Of a stretch of 64,000 nucleotides of DNA, positions 55,101 to 64,000 are shown piece by piece. The position numbers and the translations under genes are program-made. How positions within the stretch are numbered: position 1 is the stretch's first letter; every line of letters starts with the position of its first letter. A model generated the notes under the pieces. That model was not told where the DNA came from, made no database searches, and saw only the letters and a list, made by a program, of their open reading frames with translations. Source of the DNA: Ensifer adhaerens (GTDB taxonomy: Bacteria > Pseudomonadota > Alphaproteobacteria > Rhizobiales > Rhizobiaceae); contig OCMG01000004.1 in the NCBI GenBank assembly GCA_900215285.1, positions 620,001 through 684,000 on the forward strand, in the 5' to 3' direction.

Positions 55101-55754
55101 ATGCTCTCAGCCGAATTGACTATTTCGTCCAAGAACTACTCCTCCTGGTCGCTGCGCGGCTGGCTACTCTGCAAGATGGCGGGACTGGAATTCACCGAGG
55201 TCATGGCGCCGCCGGACGAAAAGAACCGTAAGGAATTGCTTCTGCTCTCTCCCTCGGTTCTTGTGCCGCGCCTGACCCACGGCGTCGTGACGGTCTGGGA
55301 TACGCTGGCGATTGCCGAATACATGCACGAATGGAACCCGCAGGCGGGCCTCCTGCCCTACGATCAGGCCGCGCGCGCCATTTGCCGCGCCGTGTCCGGC
55401 GAAATGCATTCGGGCTTCCAGAACATGCGCTCGGCGCTGCCGATGAACATCCGCACGCGCTACCAGAGCTTCAAGATCTTCTCCGGCGCACGTCCCGATG
55501 TCGAGCGCGTCAAGGAAATCTGGACCGAATGCCTCGATACCTATGGCGGCCCCTGGCTCTTCGGCCAGACGCCCACCATCGCGGACGCGATGTTCGCGCC
55601 CGTCTGCTCCCGTTTCGTCACCTATGCGGTGGAACTCGATCCAAAGCTCAAGGCCTATTGCGACCACATCTTCGCCTGGCCGCTCATGCAGGAATGGATC
55701 GCCGGCGCCGAAGCCGAGCCGGCGGAGATTGTCGAACTCGAGGTCGAGTTCTGA
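55101..55754 (+). CDS. Glutathione S-transferase family protein
   Basis: 217 residues from ATG 55101. N-terminal thioredoxin fold with SSKNYSSWSLRGWLLCKMAG (Ser-type active site) and C-terminal helical domain with PWLFGQTPTIADAMFAPVCSRF. Probably conjugates or isomerises electrophiles; substrate unknown. GTG 55080 is in frame but unlikely. Confidence 0.88.
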   Translation: MLSAELTISSKNYSSWSLRGWLLCKMAGLEFTEVMAPPDEKNRKELLLLSPSVLVPRLTHGVVTVWDTLAIAEYMHEWNPQAGLLPYDQAARAICRAVSGEMHSGFQNMRSALPMNIRTRYQSFKIFSGARPDVERVKEIWTECLDTYGGPWLFGQTPTIADAMFAPVCSRFVTYAVELDPKLKAYCDHIFAWPLMQEWIAGAEAEPAEIVELEVEF

Positions 55755-55795
55755 TATAAGAGGGCGTGGGGATTTTTCTCCCCGGAGATGAAGAG

Positions 55796-56086
55796 ATGAA
55801 ACCCTCGGAAGCGCTGGCCGCCAATCGCGCAGCTATAAGAAGTGTCGTTGAGTCTCATCGTGCCCGCAACGCACGCGTTTTCGGCTCTGTCGTGCATGGG
55901 CAGGACTCGGACGGCAGCGATCTAGACATTCTCGTCGATCCGACAGCAGAAACGACCCTGATGGATGTGGCCGCGATTCAAGTCGAACTACAGCATATTC
56001 TGGGCGTCAAGGTCGATGTCCTGACACCCCGCGCCCTGCCGGACTCCTTCCGGAACCGCGTTCTCGCTGAAGCCGTGCCGGTATGA
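55796..56086 (+). CDS. mntA: MNT-type nucleotidyltransferase antitoxin (MntA)
   Basis: 96 residues from ATG 55796 (GGAG 8 bases upstream). Minimal nucleotidyltransferase with FGSVVHGQDSDGSDLDILVD, i.e. the GS..DxD catalytic signature. In MntA-HepT systems this enzyme adds AMP groups to the HEPN RNase to silence it. Overlaps the next gene by 4 bases (ATGA). Confidence 0.9.
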   Translation: MKPSEALAANRAAIRSVVESHRARNARVFGSVVHGQDSDGSDLDILVDPTAETTLMDVAAIQVELQHILGVKVDVLTPRALPDSFRNRVLAEAVPV

Positions 56087-56448
56087 CCAACACGCCGCGT
56101 GTTCTCGACTATCTGGAACACATGTTGGCAGCCATCGATCGCATAGGACGCTACACCACTAACTTGGATGAAGCATCTTTTCTAAGAGATGAACTGGTTC
56201 AGGACGCGGTGATCAGAAATATCGAGATCATAGGCGAGGCATCGAACAATATTCAACGTGCCGATCCGGGCTTTGCCGCGCGGCAAGGCGATATCCCATG
56301 GCTGGTGCTTTATACGATGCGAAACCGTGTCGCCCACGGCTATCACAAAGTCGATCTGGAAATCGTCTGGAAAACGATAAAAGGCGATTTGCCAAATCTC
56401 TACGCGAAGGTATCAAGCGCGAGAGAAAGTCTCCTGCACTCCCCGTGA
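56083..56448 (+). CDS. hepT: HEPN-domain RNase toxin (HepT, DUF86)
   Basis: 121 residues, all-helical. The Rx4-6H RNase motif is present as RNRVAHGY, followed closely by the Tyr (HGY) that is the target of AMPylation in characterised HepT. Its start overlaps mntA, so the pair is a co-translated toxin-antitoxin module. Confidence 0.9.
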   Translation: MTNTPRVLDYLEHMLAAIDRIGRYTTNLDEASFLRDELVQDAVIRNIEIIGEASNNIQRADPGFAARQGDIPWLVLYTMRNRVAHGYHKVDLEIVWKTIKGDLPNLYAKVSSARESLLHSP

Positions 56449-56455
56449 AAGACGC

Positions 56456-57382
56456 TTAAAGCCCCACTTCCTTCGCCCACGGCGGATTTGCCCCTGCACG
56501 CGACACCGTGACTGCAGCAACCTTCGCGGCCAGCGCAAGGGCATCATGCACATCGCCCTGGCTGAGCGAAGCCACCTGCGTCTTGGTCAACAGGCCCTTC
56601 ATCTTCAGCGAGGCGAGAACGCCGGCGTCGAACGTGTCGCCCGCGCCCACGGTATCGACGACCGTGACCTTCTCGCTCGGTGCCGTGACCTTGAAATTCT
56701 GCGTATAGCCGTCCGCGCCGTCCGCACCGCGCGTGATGATGACGAGTTTGGCGCCATGATTGAGCCAATGGGCGGCAAGAGCCGCATGGTCATGGCCCAT
56801 GCCGAACCATTCCAGATCCTCGTCGGAGAACTTCACGATGTCTGAAAGGGCTGCCATGCGCTTGATGCGCGCCATATGCGCCTGCTTGTCCTTGATGAAG
56901 CCCGGGCGGATATTGGGGTCGAGCGAGATCACGCGCCTGTTTGCTTCGCGCGTGAGAAGTGCCTCATAGGCGTCGCCGCAGGGGTCGGGGATGAGGCTGA
57001 TCGCGCCGAAATGCATAGCCTCGCAGTCGTCGCCGAGCGTCGGCAGATCGGCACGCGTGATCATGCGGCCCGCCGTGTTCTCGTCATAGAAGGCGTAGGT
57101 TGCCGAGCCGTTGACGAGCTTGACGAAGGCGACCGTCGTCGGGCGCGAGGAGATCGCGGCGGGGGAATAGTCGACGCCGGAAGCGGTCAGCGTTTCGCGC
57201 AGCACATCGCCCAGCATGTCATCGGAGAGGCCGGTGAAGAAGGCCGTCGGCATGCCGAGACGGCCGAGCGCAATCGCCGTGTTGAAGATCGCGCCGCCTG
57301 CGTAAGGCGCATAGGCGTTCTCGCCGAGCGTCGAGGTTCGCGGCAGCATGTCGATCAGCGCTTCGCCACAGCAAAGGATCAT
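56456..57382 (-). CDS. PfkB-family sugar kinase, probably fructokinase
   Basis: 308 residues with PfkB signatures: AGGAIFNTAIALGRLG near the N-terminus and DTVGAGDTFDAGVLASL with the catalytic Asp of GAGD near residue 257. Closest by motif to bacterial fructokinases. It makes fructose-6-phosphate from fructose and ATP. Convergent with hepT; no sugar transporter adjacent. Confidence 0.88.
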   Translation of the reverse strand: MILCCGEALIDMLPRTSTLGENAYAPYAGGAIFNTAIALGRLGMPTAFFTGLSDDMLGDVLRETLTASGVDYSPAAISSRPTTVAFVKLVNGSATYAFYDENTAGRMITRADLPTLGDDCEAMHFGAISLIPDPCGDAYEALLTREANRRVISLDPNIRPGFIKDKQAHMARIKRMAALSDIVKFSDEDLEWFGMGHDHAALAAHWLNHGAKLVIITRGADGADGYTQNFKVTAPSEKVTVVDTVGAGDTFDAGVLASLKMKGLLTKTQVASLSQGDVHDALALAAKVAAVTVSRAGANPPWAKEVGL

Positions 57383-57466
57383 GTGTTCTCTCCCAATCTA
57401 TTCTTCAATCGATTTAATGGAGGCTCAGCTGCAAGCCAAGGCCTTGCACATTAAATCTGGATGAAA

Positions 57467-58165
57467 TCACGCCGTCGGCAGTTCCGAAACGCCGCCATGC
57501 GCCGCTGACCACTTTACCGGTGCGTTGAGAAATTCTTCGACGGAGGCCAGCTTCTCTTCATCGAACAGCTTCTGTTCGCGCGCGACCTGCAACACGTTCC
57601 GCCAGGTGGCGATGTGGTGCATCTGGATCTTGCCGTTGACGAAGCGGGCTTCGGCCTCCGGAAAAATGCCATAGAAGAACAGCGCCATGCCGTGATCGAC
57701 CACGCCGCCGGCATTACGCACCGCATTGATGAAGGTGAAGATCGAGGTGCCGGCCGAGGTCAGGTCCTCGATGACGAGCACGCGCGCGCCCTCCGGCATG
57801 ACGCCTTCGATCTGCGCGCCGCGCCCGTGGCCCTTCGGCTGCTTGCGCACATAGATCATCGGCAGGGCCAGACGGTCGGCAAGAAGGGCCGCGAAGGGAA
57901 TGCCCGCCGTCTCCCCGCCTGCGATGCAATCGAACTGCTCGAAACCCACCTCGGAGAGCAGCGTGGCGGCAGCAAAATCCATGATGGCCGAGCGGATGCG
58001 CGGATAGGAGAGCAGCTTGCGGCAGTCGATATAGACCGGACTATGCAGGCCGGACGCCAGCTTGTAGGGCTCCTCCGGGCGGAAATGGACAGCCTTGCAC
58101 TCCCACAGCATTTTCGCCATGAGATCGGCCATCACGGCCTTGTCGGGGAAGGTGTTCTGGAACAT
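57467..58165 (-). CDS. pyrE: Orotate phosphoribosyltransferase
   Basis: 232 residues from ATG 58165; the frame stays open upstream but that is antisense to the P1 peptidase. PRPP-binding motif [13 protein letters not shown] and [17 protein letters not shown]. It makes OMP in pyrimidine synthesis. The sequence is the alphaproteobacterial long form. A repeat element lies upstream (58211-58247). Confidence 0.94.
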   Translation of the reverse strand: MFQNTFPDKAVMADLMAKMLWECKAVHFRPEEPYKLASGLHSPVYIDCRKLLSYPRIRSAIMDFAAATLLSEVGFEQFDCIAGGETAGIPFAALLADRLALPMIYVRKQPKGHGRGAQIEGVMPEGARVLVIEDLTSAGTSIFTFINAVRNAGGVVDHGMALFFYGIFPEAEARFVNGKIQMHHIATWRNVLQVAREQKLFDEEKLASVEEFLNAPVKWSAAHGGVSELPTA

Positions 58166-58210
58166 CGCGCGCTCTCCTGCCTGAACCTGTCTCTTGTTCC
58201 CGCGCGGGGT

Positions 58211-58247
58211 GCGCGAAAAACCGGTACCCACTTTTTCGCCCTGCGCT
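58211..58247. repeat. Dispersed rhizobial palindromic element, copy C (partial)
   Basis: Core GCGCGAAAAACCGGTACCC followed by ACTTTTTCGCCC; it matches the centre of copies A and B but lacks their ATTCC ends. It sits in the pyrE/P1-peptidase divergent gap. Confidence 0.6.
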
Positions 58248-58358
58248 CCGGTCGCGCATAGCAGGCAGGGCGTTGGAATTCCAGTCCGCTTCAACCCTTT
58301 TCGGCCTTTCGCACCGGCTTCGGTCGTGATTTTATCCGCCCGCGAAAAGGAGGCAGAC

Positions 58359-59345
58359 ATGCTCAATCTCATCACCGACATCGCCGGAATTTCCATTGGA
58401 CACGCCACCGATCTCAACCTCGGCTCCGGCGTCACGGCCATCGTCTTCGACAAGCCGGCCACCGCATCCGGTACGGTCCTGGGCGGCGCACCGGGCGGGC
58501 GCGATACGGCGCTCCTTGATCCGTCGATGATGGTGGAGCAGGTCGACGCCTTCGTGCTCTCCGGCGGCTCGGCCTTCGGGCTCGATGCGGCAGGCGGTGT
58601 CCAGGCCGGTCTTCGAGCAGACGGACGCGGCTTTGAGGTTGGCGACGTTCGCGTGCCGATCGTTCCGCAGGCAATCCTCATGGATCTGCTGAACGGCGGC
58701 GACAAGGACTGGGGCCTGCAATCGCCCTATCGCGATATGGGCTATGAAGCCTACAAGGCGGCGCAGGCAGGCGCCTTCGATCTCGGGACCGTCGGCGCCG
58801 GCACGGGCGCAACAACGGGCACGCTGAAAGGCGGACTGGGCTCCGCCTCGGCCAGAACAAAGGGTGGATTAACCGTCGGCGCCGTCGTCGCCGTCAATGC
58901 CCTGGGGTCGGCAGTCATCGGCGACGGACCCCATTTCTGGTCGGCCCCTTTCGAACGGGACGGTGAATTTGGTGGCCGCGGGCTGCCGGCCACTCTCTCG
59001 GAAGCGGATTACGCGATGCGCATCAAGGGCCTGAACCTCACCTCCACCACCATCGGCCTTGTGGCGACCGACGCGCAGCTCACCAAGGCGCAGACGCATC
59101 GGCTTTCCATCATGGCGCATGACGGGCTCGCTCGGGCCATCCTGCCCGCGCATCTGCCGGCTGACGGCGACACGGTTTTCTCTGCCGCTACGGGTGAAAA
59201 ACCGTTGGTGAGCGCGGGCGATTATTTCGAATTGTGCCATCTCGCCACGCTCGTGATGGCGCGTGCGGTGGCGCGGGGCATCCACGCCGCCACAGCCCTG
59301 CCGCAGGCGGGGAGCCAGCCGGCATGGCGCGACCGCTTCGGTTAA
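58359..59345 (+). CDS. P1-family (DmpA/NylC-type) N-terminal nucleophile peptidase
   Basis: 328 residues from ATG 58359 (AAGGAGG). Matches the P1/S58 family of self-cleaving hydrolases: [41 protein letters not shown] and [18 protein letters not shown], where autocleavage in front of a Thr or Ser nucleophile occurs. Family members are beta-aminopeptidases or nylon-oligomer hydrolases; substrate here unknown. Confidence 0.9.
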   Translation: MLNLITDIAGISIGHATDLNLGSGVTAIVFDKPATASGTVLGGAPGGRDTALLDPSMMVEQVDAFVLSGGSAFGLDAAGGVQAGLRADGRGFEVGDVRVPIVPQAILMDLLNGGDKDWGLQSPYRDMGYEAYKAAQAGAFDLGTVGAGTGATTGTLKGGLGSASARTKGGLTVGAVVAVNALGSAVIGDGPHFWSAPFERDGEFGGRGLPATLSEADYAMRIKGLNLTSTTIGLVATDAQLTKAQTHRLSIMAHDGLARAILPAHLPADGDTVFSAATGEKPLVSAGDYFELCHLATLVMARAVARGIHAATALPQAGSQPAWRDRFG

Positions 59346-59435
59346 GTCACGCATTCACCCCAATGTGATTTTGTGTTGAGGCGCGGCTGATGGCATAAGA
59401 TTGCTGGGCCGCAAGATGCCCCCGAGAGCCTTTTG

Positions 59436-60173
59436 ATGAACCGGTTTACCCTGCTGATCGCTGTCTGCCTTGTCTCGTTCGCGTCCGCGCGCGCGGAGGA
59501 GCCGGCTGCACCCAAGGGGGTGGTTGAACTCTTCACGTCACAGGGCTGCAGTTCCTGTCCGCCGGCCGATGCGGTCCTCGGGCAACTGGTGCGTCGGGGC
59601 GACCTTCTGGCGCTCTCCTACCACGTCGATTACTGGAACTATCTCGGATGGGCCGACACGCTCTCATCCAAGCAGAATACTGGCCGGCAATATGGCTATG
59701 CGGCGACCATGAGCCGTTCCAATGTCTATACGCCGCAGGCGGTGTTGAACGGACGGACGGATGTGAACGGCGCGGACCGGAACGCCATCGAGACCGGGCT
59801 GCAAAAGCTGGAAAGCGCGGGCCAGGGTCTTTCCGTGCCCGTTCACGCCTCGGTCAACGGCAAGGAGATGGACATTTCCGTAGGCGCAGGCAAAGGCACG
59901 GGCGATGTCGTCATTGCCTATTTCAAGCGCAAGCAGACCGTGCCCATTACGCGCGGCGAAAACAGCGGCAAGACGATCACCTATCTCAACAGCGTGACTG
60001 ACGTGGAAACCGTTGGCATGTGGAAGGGCGAGGCGCTGCAGCTGAAGCTGCCCATGTCGGTGATGGACGTGCGCGAATATGATGGCTGCGCCGTCCTCCT
60101 GCAGCAGACCGGCCCCAATGGCGAGCCCGGCCCGATCCTGGGTGCGGCCGGCGTCATGGCCTGGACGCAATAG
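59436..60173 (+). CDS. DUF1223 periplasmic thioredoxin-like protein
   Basis: 245 residues from ATG 59436. Signal peptide (ends near ASARAEE), then VELFTSQGCSSCPPADAVLGQL with a Cys-x2-Cys motif and the DUF1223 pattern SYHVDYWNYLGWADTLSS and TPQAVLNGRTDVNGAD. Family function unknown; the CSSC motif suggests a secreted redox role. Confidence 0.88.
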   Translation: MNRFTLLIAVCLVSFASARAEEPAAPKGVVELFTSQGCSSCPPADAVLGQLVRRGDLLALSYHVDYWNYLGWADTLSSKQNTGRQYGYAATMSRSNVYTPQAVLNGRTDVNGADRNAIETGLQKLESAGQGLSVPVHASVNGKEMDISVGAGKGTGDVVIAYFKRKQTVPITRGENSGKTITYLNSVTDVETVGMWKGEALQLKLPMSVMDVREYDGCAVLLQQTGPNGEPGPILGAAGVMAWTQ

Positions 60174-60235
60174 CCACCCATCCTTCACGCTTGCATTTTG
60201 ATGTAAGTCAGGCAAACTGACATCGAAATGTCATG

Positions 60236-60661
60236 ATGCGGAGTGCGCCTTTGGACGATCAACCCGATTTGCAGCGGGAGCGGGCAAGGTCAGCGAATTC
60301 GGCCCCAACGAATTCGGCCAACATCATCGACCTTCGCGAATACAAAAGCGCGAAGGATCCCCTTCCTGTTACCTTCCACCGGCGCGAACTTGACATGATC
60401 CTCTGGATCTACGGTCGGATGGTCGGCGAGGGAGAATGGAAGGACTATGCGCTTGACCACATGCGCGACGTCGCCGTCTTCTCCGTCTTCAAGCGCTCTG
60501 GCGAGATGCCTCTCTACCAGATCATCAAGGACCCCAGGCTTGCCAACAAACAGGGTGCCTTCAGCGTGGTCAACACGGCCGGAAAGGTGCTGAAGCGTGG
60601 GCATGACCTGCAGCAGGTTTTGAAGGTGTTCGACAAGGTTCTGAAGCTGATCGAGACCTGA
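60236..60661 (+). CDS. DUF2794 protein
   Basis: 141 residues from the ATG at 60236 (an ATG at 60233 is in frame). Matches the alphaproteobacterial family DUF2794: FHRRELDMILWIYGRMVGEGEWKDYALD and FKRSGEMPLYQIIKDPRLA. The N-terminal 40 residues are disordered. Function unknown; highly conserved in Rhizobiales. Confidence 0.85.
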   Translation: MRSAPLDDQPDLQRERARSANSAPTNSANIIDLREYKSAKDPLPVTFHRRELDMILWIYGRMVGEGEWKDYALDHMRDVAVFSVFKRSGEMPLYQIIKDPRLANKQGAFSVVNTAGKVLKRGHDLQQVLKVFDKVLKLIET

Positions 60662-60665
60662 CGCC

Positions 60666-61217
60666 CTACTTCAGCGTCCCGGGATACGCTCCCACATCCG
60701 GGTCTGTCTCCGCCCCTTCGCCCAATGCAATCTGCATGAACACCGTGTCGAGCCATTGGCCCAGCTTGAAGCCGGTCGCATTCAGCGTGCCGCACATCTC
60801 GAAGCCCGCCGCGCGGTGCACACCGATCGAGGCCGGGCTGGCGCCGCCAATGACCGCGACCATCTGGCGGAAGCCGAGAGCCGTGCAGCGGGTGACGAGT
60901 TCATTGACCAGCGCCCGGCCAATCCCCTTCCCGCGCGCGGCTGGGGAGATATAGATCGAGTCCTCGACCAGCCAGTTATAGGCCGGCCTCGTACGGAAGG
61001 CGGACGCATAGGCATAGCCCAGAATGGTCCCGTCTTCCCCAGCTGCGACCACATATGGATAGCCTCGCCCGGTGATCGTTTCGAAGCGCGACGTCATTTC
61101 CGCCTGATCTGGCGGGTCGAGTTCGTAAGTCGCCGTGCCGTTGAGGACGGATTCGCGGTAAATCTCTGTAATGGCAGGAAGATCGCGCGCCTCAGCGTCG
61201 CGGATAAGGAAGGGCAT
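60666..61217 (-). CDS. GNAT acetyltransferase (phosphinothricin acetyltransferase-like)
   Basis: 183 residues from ATG 61217. GNAT fold with acetyl-CoA loop AARGKGIGRALVNELV and the Pat/Bar-family pattern IREAxxxDLPAITEIY-like N-terminus, RPAYNWLVEDSIYI and FKLGQWLDTVFMQ. Natural substrate unknown; many such enzymes act on methionine sulfoximine or other amino acid analogues. Stop 5 bases from the convergent DUF2794 gene. Confidence 0.87.
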   Translation of the reverse strand: MPFLIRDAEARDLPAITEIYRESVLNGTATYELDPPDQAEMTSRFETITGRGYPYVVAAGEDGTILGYAYASAFRTRPAYNWLVEDSIYISPAARGKGIGRALVNELVTRCTALGFRQMVAVIGGASPASIGVHRAAGFEMCGTLNATGFKLGQWLDTVFMQIALGEGAETDPDVGAYPGTLK

Positions 61218-61222
61218 GCAAG

Positions 61223-61266
61223 GCAACTCCAGCGAAAGTGGGAACCGGTTTCGCGTCCAGTGTTGC
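61223..61266. repeat. Dispersed rhizobial palindromic element, copy B
   Basis: Inverse orientation of copy A: GCAACTCCAGCGAAAGTGGG and AACCGGTTTCGCGTCCAG with end repeat TGTTGC. Nearly all of its 44 bases align with 25636-25679. Confidence 0.75.
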
Positions 61267-61293
61267 GCGGAAAAGGAACTCGCGACAACAAAA

Positions 61294-61315
61294 AAGGCGG
61301 CCCGGAGGCCGCCTT
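61294..61315 (-). terminator. Intrinsic terminator of the Bax-inhibitor-1 gene
   Basis: On the minus strand AAGGCGGCC-TCCG-GGCCGCCTT followed by TTTTT; 27 bases after the stop codon. Confidence 0.9.
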
Positions 61316-61341
61316 TCCTTATAGCTCAAGTCCGCGCGCGA

Positions 61342-62109
61342 TCAATTGCGGTTGTTGCCGAGGAAGCGCAGCAGGAAAAGGAACAGGTTGATGAAGTCGA
61401 GGTAGAGCGTCAGCGCACCCATCACGGCCTTGCGGCCATAGGTCACTTCATCGTCTGCATCGAAATACATTTCCTTGATCTTCTGCGTGTCCCAGGCGGT
61501 CAGGCCGGCAAAGACCAGCACGCCGATGATCGAGATCGCGAATTCAAGACCCGACGACTTCAGGAAGATGTTCACGATCGAGGCAAGGATGATGCCGAAG
61601 AGGCCCATTACCAGGAACGAGCCCATGCCCGAAAGGTCACGCTTCGTCGTGTAGCCGTAGAGCGACAGAGCGCCGAACGAGGCAGCGGTCACGAAGAAGG
61701 TCTGCGTGATGCTGGCCGCCGTGTAGACGAGCAGGATCGACGACAGCGAGACGCCGAGAAGCGCTGCATAGGCCCAGAACGTTCCCTGAGCGGCCGAAAC
61801 GCTCATCTTGTGAATGCGGAAGCTCAGGAAGAAGACGAGCGCCAGCGGGGCGAGCATGACAACCCACTGCAGAGGCGAGGTGTAGAGCGCCACGCCAAGC
61901 TGGGTCAGCATCACGCCGCCACGCATCGTGGCGGCGGCCTGCGACGGATCGTTGGTCGTGGTCAGAAGTGTCGTGACATAGGCGGCGACACCGGTGATCC
62001 CGACCCCGAACATCATGAGATTGTAGACCTTCAGCATGTAGCTGCGAAGGCCCTGGTCAACCATCACGCCGGACTGCGTACCGGTCTGGAAGTTGCGAAG
62101 TTCAGCCAT
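61342..62109 (-). CDS. Bax inhibitor-1/YccA family membrane protein
   Basis: 255 residues, seven membrane helices and the family's acidic C-terminal half: GIILASIVNIFLKSS, ISIIGVLVFAGLTAWDTQKIKEMY. Bacterial members (YccA, BsYetJ) are pH-sensitive calcium-leak channels or modulators of FtsH. Single gene with a clear terminator. No partner visible. Confidence 0.92.
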   Translation of the reverse strand: MAELRNFQTGTQSGVMVDQGLRSYMLKVYNLMMFGVGITGVAAYVTTLLTTTNDPSQAAATMRGGVMLTQLGVALYTSPLQWVVMLAPLALVFFLSFRIHKMSVSAAQGTFWAYAALLGVSLSSILLVYTAASITQTFFVTAASFGALSLYGYTTKRDLSGMGSFLVMGLFGIILASIVNIFLKSSGLEFAISIIGVLVFAGLTAWDTQKIKEMYFDADDEVTYGRKAVMGALTLYLDFINLFLFLLRFLGNNRN

Positions 62110-62370
62110 TGTTTCCTCTCAAAGGGGGCATAGTGCCCGATTTGCATGTCGGAAAAAGCATTTTGAGGCGCAATCCCGCCATGTTGATTTAGAGCGTCGT
62201 GCATCCAGAGGATGCGCAACGGACGCCCTAATTCTCCAATCTGCGCATCGTATGTATGAAAATCTGGAACGATCTTCACACCGATGCGCTGAATATGAGG
62301 TGCAAGCTCAAGTTCCGCAAGTCTTCTGAATCTAAAATTCTCGTTACTTTTGCAGACTTAGCATTATTTA

Positions 62371-64000
62371 CTATAGTTCTCTCAAGACCGGTGCGGCTTT
62401 CTGTCCCAGCACGCGCCATGTGCCGATCAGGCCCACTCCGACCGTGACGACGAGTGAAAGAACGGCGGTCAGCACGGCGGTCATCGGGTCGAAACGCCAG
62501 GGCAGCGTCATGATCAGATGGACGACCCCATACGATGCCGCGGCCCCGACAATGAGCGCGAAAAGGGCGGTCGCGAGCCCGAGAAGCGCGTATTCGAGAC
62601 CAAAGGCTGCGATCAGCGTGCGGCGGGTCGCCCCCAGCGTCTTCAGGACGACGGCATCGTGGATGCGGGCCCGGTTTCCCGCGGCCAGTGCGCCGGCCAG
62701 AACCAGAACGGACGAAATCAGCGCCACGCTCGCCGCCACCCGGATCGCCAGTGCGATCTGGCCAGTCAGCTTGGTGACGGTATCGATGGCATCCTTGATA
62801 TTGATAGAGGTTACGCCCGGATAGGCGTTTGTGACCGCATGAACGACCGAATTCTCGGCCGAGCGATCGAGCGGTGACCCTGTCAGCGTGGCCAGCCAGG
62901 CATGCGGCGCGCCCTTGAAGGTCGAGGGCGTGAAAACCATCACGAAATTGATACCCATCGAGCGCCAGTCCACCTTGCGCATATTGGCGATCTTGGCCGT
63001 GATCGAGCGGCCGAGCACGTTGACGGTGACAGTGTCGCCGACCTTCAGGCCGAGTTCCTTGCCCTCTTCCTCGGAGAAGGAGACAAGCGGTTCGCCGGTA
63101 TAGTCCTTCGGCCACCAGGCGCCTTCTGTCACGGATGCGTTGTCCGGAACGGTGTCGGAATAGGTGATGCCACGGTCGCCGTTCAGCACCCAGCGGACGC
63201 TGTCCGCCGCCTTGATCTTCGAGACATCGACGCCATTCAGGGCCGTGAGCCGTCCACGCAGCATCGGCGCTTCCACAAGCTTGGCGTCAGGCGCCGCCGT
63301 CTTCACGACCTTTTCGAAACCGGCGAGATCACGGCTCTGGATGTCGATGAAGAAATAATCGGGCGCACGGACCGCCATGTTGCCCTGCAGTTCCCGGCGC
63401 ATGTTGCCGTCGATCAGAGCCAGCGTGACGAGAAGCATCAGGCCAAGGCCTAGCGACAGAACAACCGGGCCGGTCAATGCGCCGGGGCGATGAATATTGC
63501 CGAGCGCCAGTCGCACCACCGGTGAACGGAAGGAGGGGCTCCGGCGGGCAAGTGCGGCGATGCCGACCGCCACGAGCCGCAGCACGACAAAGGCGACAAT
63601 GATCGCGCCGAGGAAATAGAGCGCGATGCGCCGATCCTGCGCCGTCAGCACGGCAAGGCCTGCGATGGCGAGAAAGACGGCAGCAGCAGCCATGGTGAAG
63701 GAACGCGCCGGCCAACGCGTCGGCTCGAAGCCCTGTTCGCGGAAAAGCGCCGTCGCCGGCACGTCACGCGCACGTCCCAGGGGCAGGATGGCGAAGCCGG
63801 CCGCGGTCAGCTGGCCGAAAAGCGCCGCGATGAGAAGGGCCGAAGGAAACAGCGTCGGCGTCGGATCGACCGGCAGATATTCGGCCAGGAACCGGTTCGC
63901 GATCATCGGGGCGATCGCGCCCAGCACGAGACCGGCGAGAATACCGACCGCCGCGATCATCAGGATCTGCAGCATGTAGATCAGCGTCACCGTCGAGGCT
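62371..64000 (-). CDS. FtsX-type ABC transporter permease (YbbP-like), N-terminus cut by window edge
   Basis: About 543 residues visible; the frame is open through 64000, so the N-terminal part is missing (the GTG at 63990 is unlikely to be the start). Multiple membrane helices flank two large periplasmic loops, and the final FtsX block (SSVLVLAGALAAGNRARIHDAVVLKTLGATRRTLIAAFGLEYALLGL split across two motifs) is present. Belongs to the MacB/YbbP group exporting lipids or lysophospholipid products; its ATPase should lie beyond the window. Confidence 0.85.
   Translation of the reverse strand, partial: ASTVTLIYMLQILMIAAVGILAGLVLGAIAPMIANRFLAEYLPVDPTPTLFPSALLIAALFGQLTAAGFAILPLGRARDVPATALFREQGFEPTRWPARSFTMAAAAVFLAIAGLAVLTAQDRRIALYFLGAIIVAFVVLRLVAVGIAALARRSPSFRSPVVRLALGNIHRPGALTGPVVLSLGLGLMLLVTLALIDGNMRRELQGNMAVRAPDYFFIDIQSRDLAGFEKVVKTAAPDAKLVEAPMLRGRLTALNGVDVSKIKAADSVRWVLNGDRGITYSDTVPDNASVTEGAWWPKDYTGEPLVSFSEEEGKELGLKVGDTVTVNVLGRSITAKIANMRKVDWRSMGINFVMVFTPSTFKGAPHAWLATLTGSPLDRSAENSVVHAVTNAYPGVTSINIKDAIDTVTKLTGQIALAIRVAASVALISSVLVLAGALAAGNRARIHDAVVLKTLGATRRTLIAAFGLEYALLGLATALFALIVGAAASYGVVHLIMTLPWRFDPMTAVLTAVLSLVVTVGVGLIGTWRVLGQKAAPVLREL

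Overview
The window is a high-GC stretch (apart from one AT-rich gap) of what looks like the main chromosome of a Rhizobiales bacterium, most probably Rhizobiaceae (Agrobacterium/Rhizobium-like). Support comes from gene content: gcrA, olsB, the double-length dCTP deaminase, lptC-lptA-lptB-rpoN-hpf-ptsN, hrcA-grpE beside rph, phaZ, a SAM-II riboswitch before metZ, EcfG-type promoters and rhizobial palindromic intergenic repeats. No phage, insertion sequence, rRNA or CRISPR array is visible. Two tRNA genes are present: Gly-CCC and Thr-CGU.

Layout. 0-12 kb: a cut-off periplasmic binding protein, a membrane glycosyltransferase with an N-terminal MshEN-like domain, mntH and mntR facing each other across a perfect palindrome, tRNA-Gly, a LOV histidine kinase plus single-domain response regulator (lovK-lovR), an AT-rich gap, a membrane diguanylate cyclase, a DUF805 protein, dcd, and riboswitch-controlled metZ. 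11.4-22 kb: an AbiEii-type nucleotidyltransferase with a small upstream partner, a cupredoxin/FTR1 iron-uptake pair, apaG, argD-argF-hslO, ppk2, and a cluster of redox genes (DsbA-like, SDR, NAD-binding, azoreductase) next to a divergent HxlR regulator. 22-30 kb: phoR-phoU-phoB without pstSCAB, a CsbD-like stress protein behind a consensus EcfG promoter, gcrA with an upstream cluster of GANTC sites, a 641-residue coiled-coil membrane protein, and a nitronate monooxygenase. 30-34 kb: tRNA-Thr and three Tad pilus minor-subunit genes, one with a repetitive beta-solenoid-like region. 33-43 kb: an ArsC-like protein, ybaK, an M29 aminopeptidase, olsB, a hybrid kinase, two RNA methyltransferases with lspA, coxG-like, LapA-like, ihfB and sppA. 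43-64 kb: the lpt-rpoN-hpf-ptsN block, grpE-hrcA, rph, rdgB, hemW, phaZ, a MNT/HEPN toxin-antitoxin pair, a sugar kinase, pyrE, a P1 peptidase, DUF1223, DUF2794, a GNAT acetyltransferase, a Bax-inhibitor-1 protein, and a cut-off FtsX-type permease.

Connections. The LOV kinase and the CsbD gene both carry EcfG-type promoters, tying two loci to the general stress response. The lipopolysaccharide, ornithine lipid, lipoprotein-processing and membrane-protease genes make this partly an envelope neighbourhood. Metal supply appears twice: manganese under MntR, and iron under a candidate RirA-type box. The most unusual items are the LOV kinase with a degenerate ATP-binding domain, the TadG-like protein with seven 21-residue repeats, the GANTC/CtrA-like cluster at gcrA beside the coiled-coil protein, and the pst-less pho cluster.

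All calls come from reading the sequence and recalling families; no database search was made.
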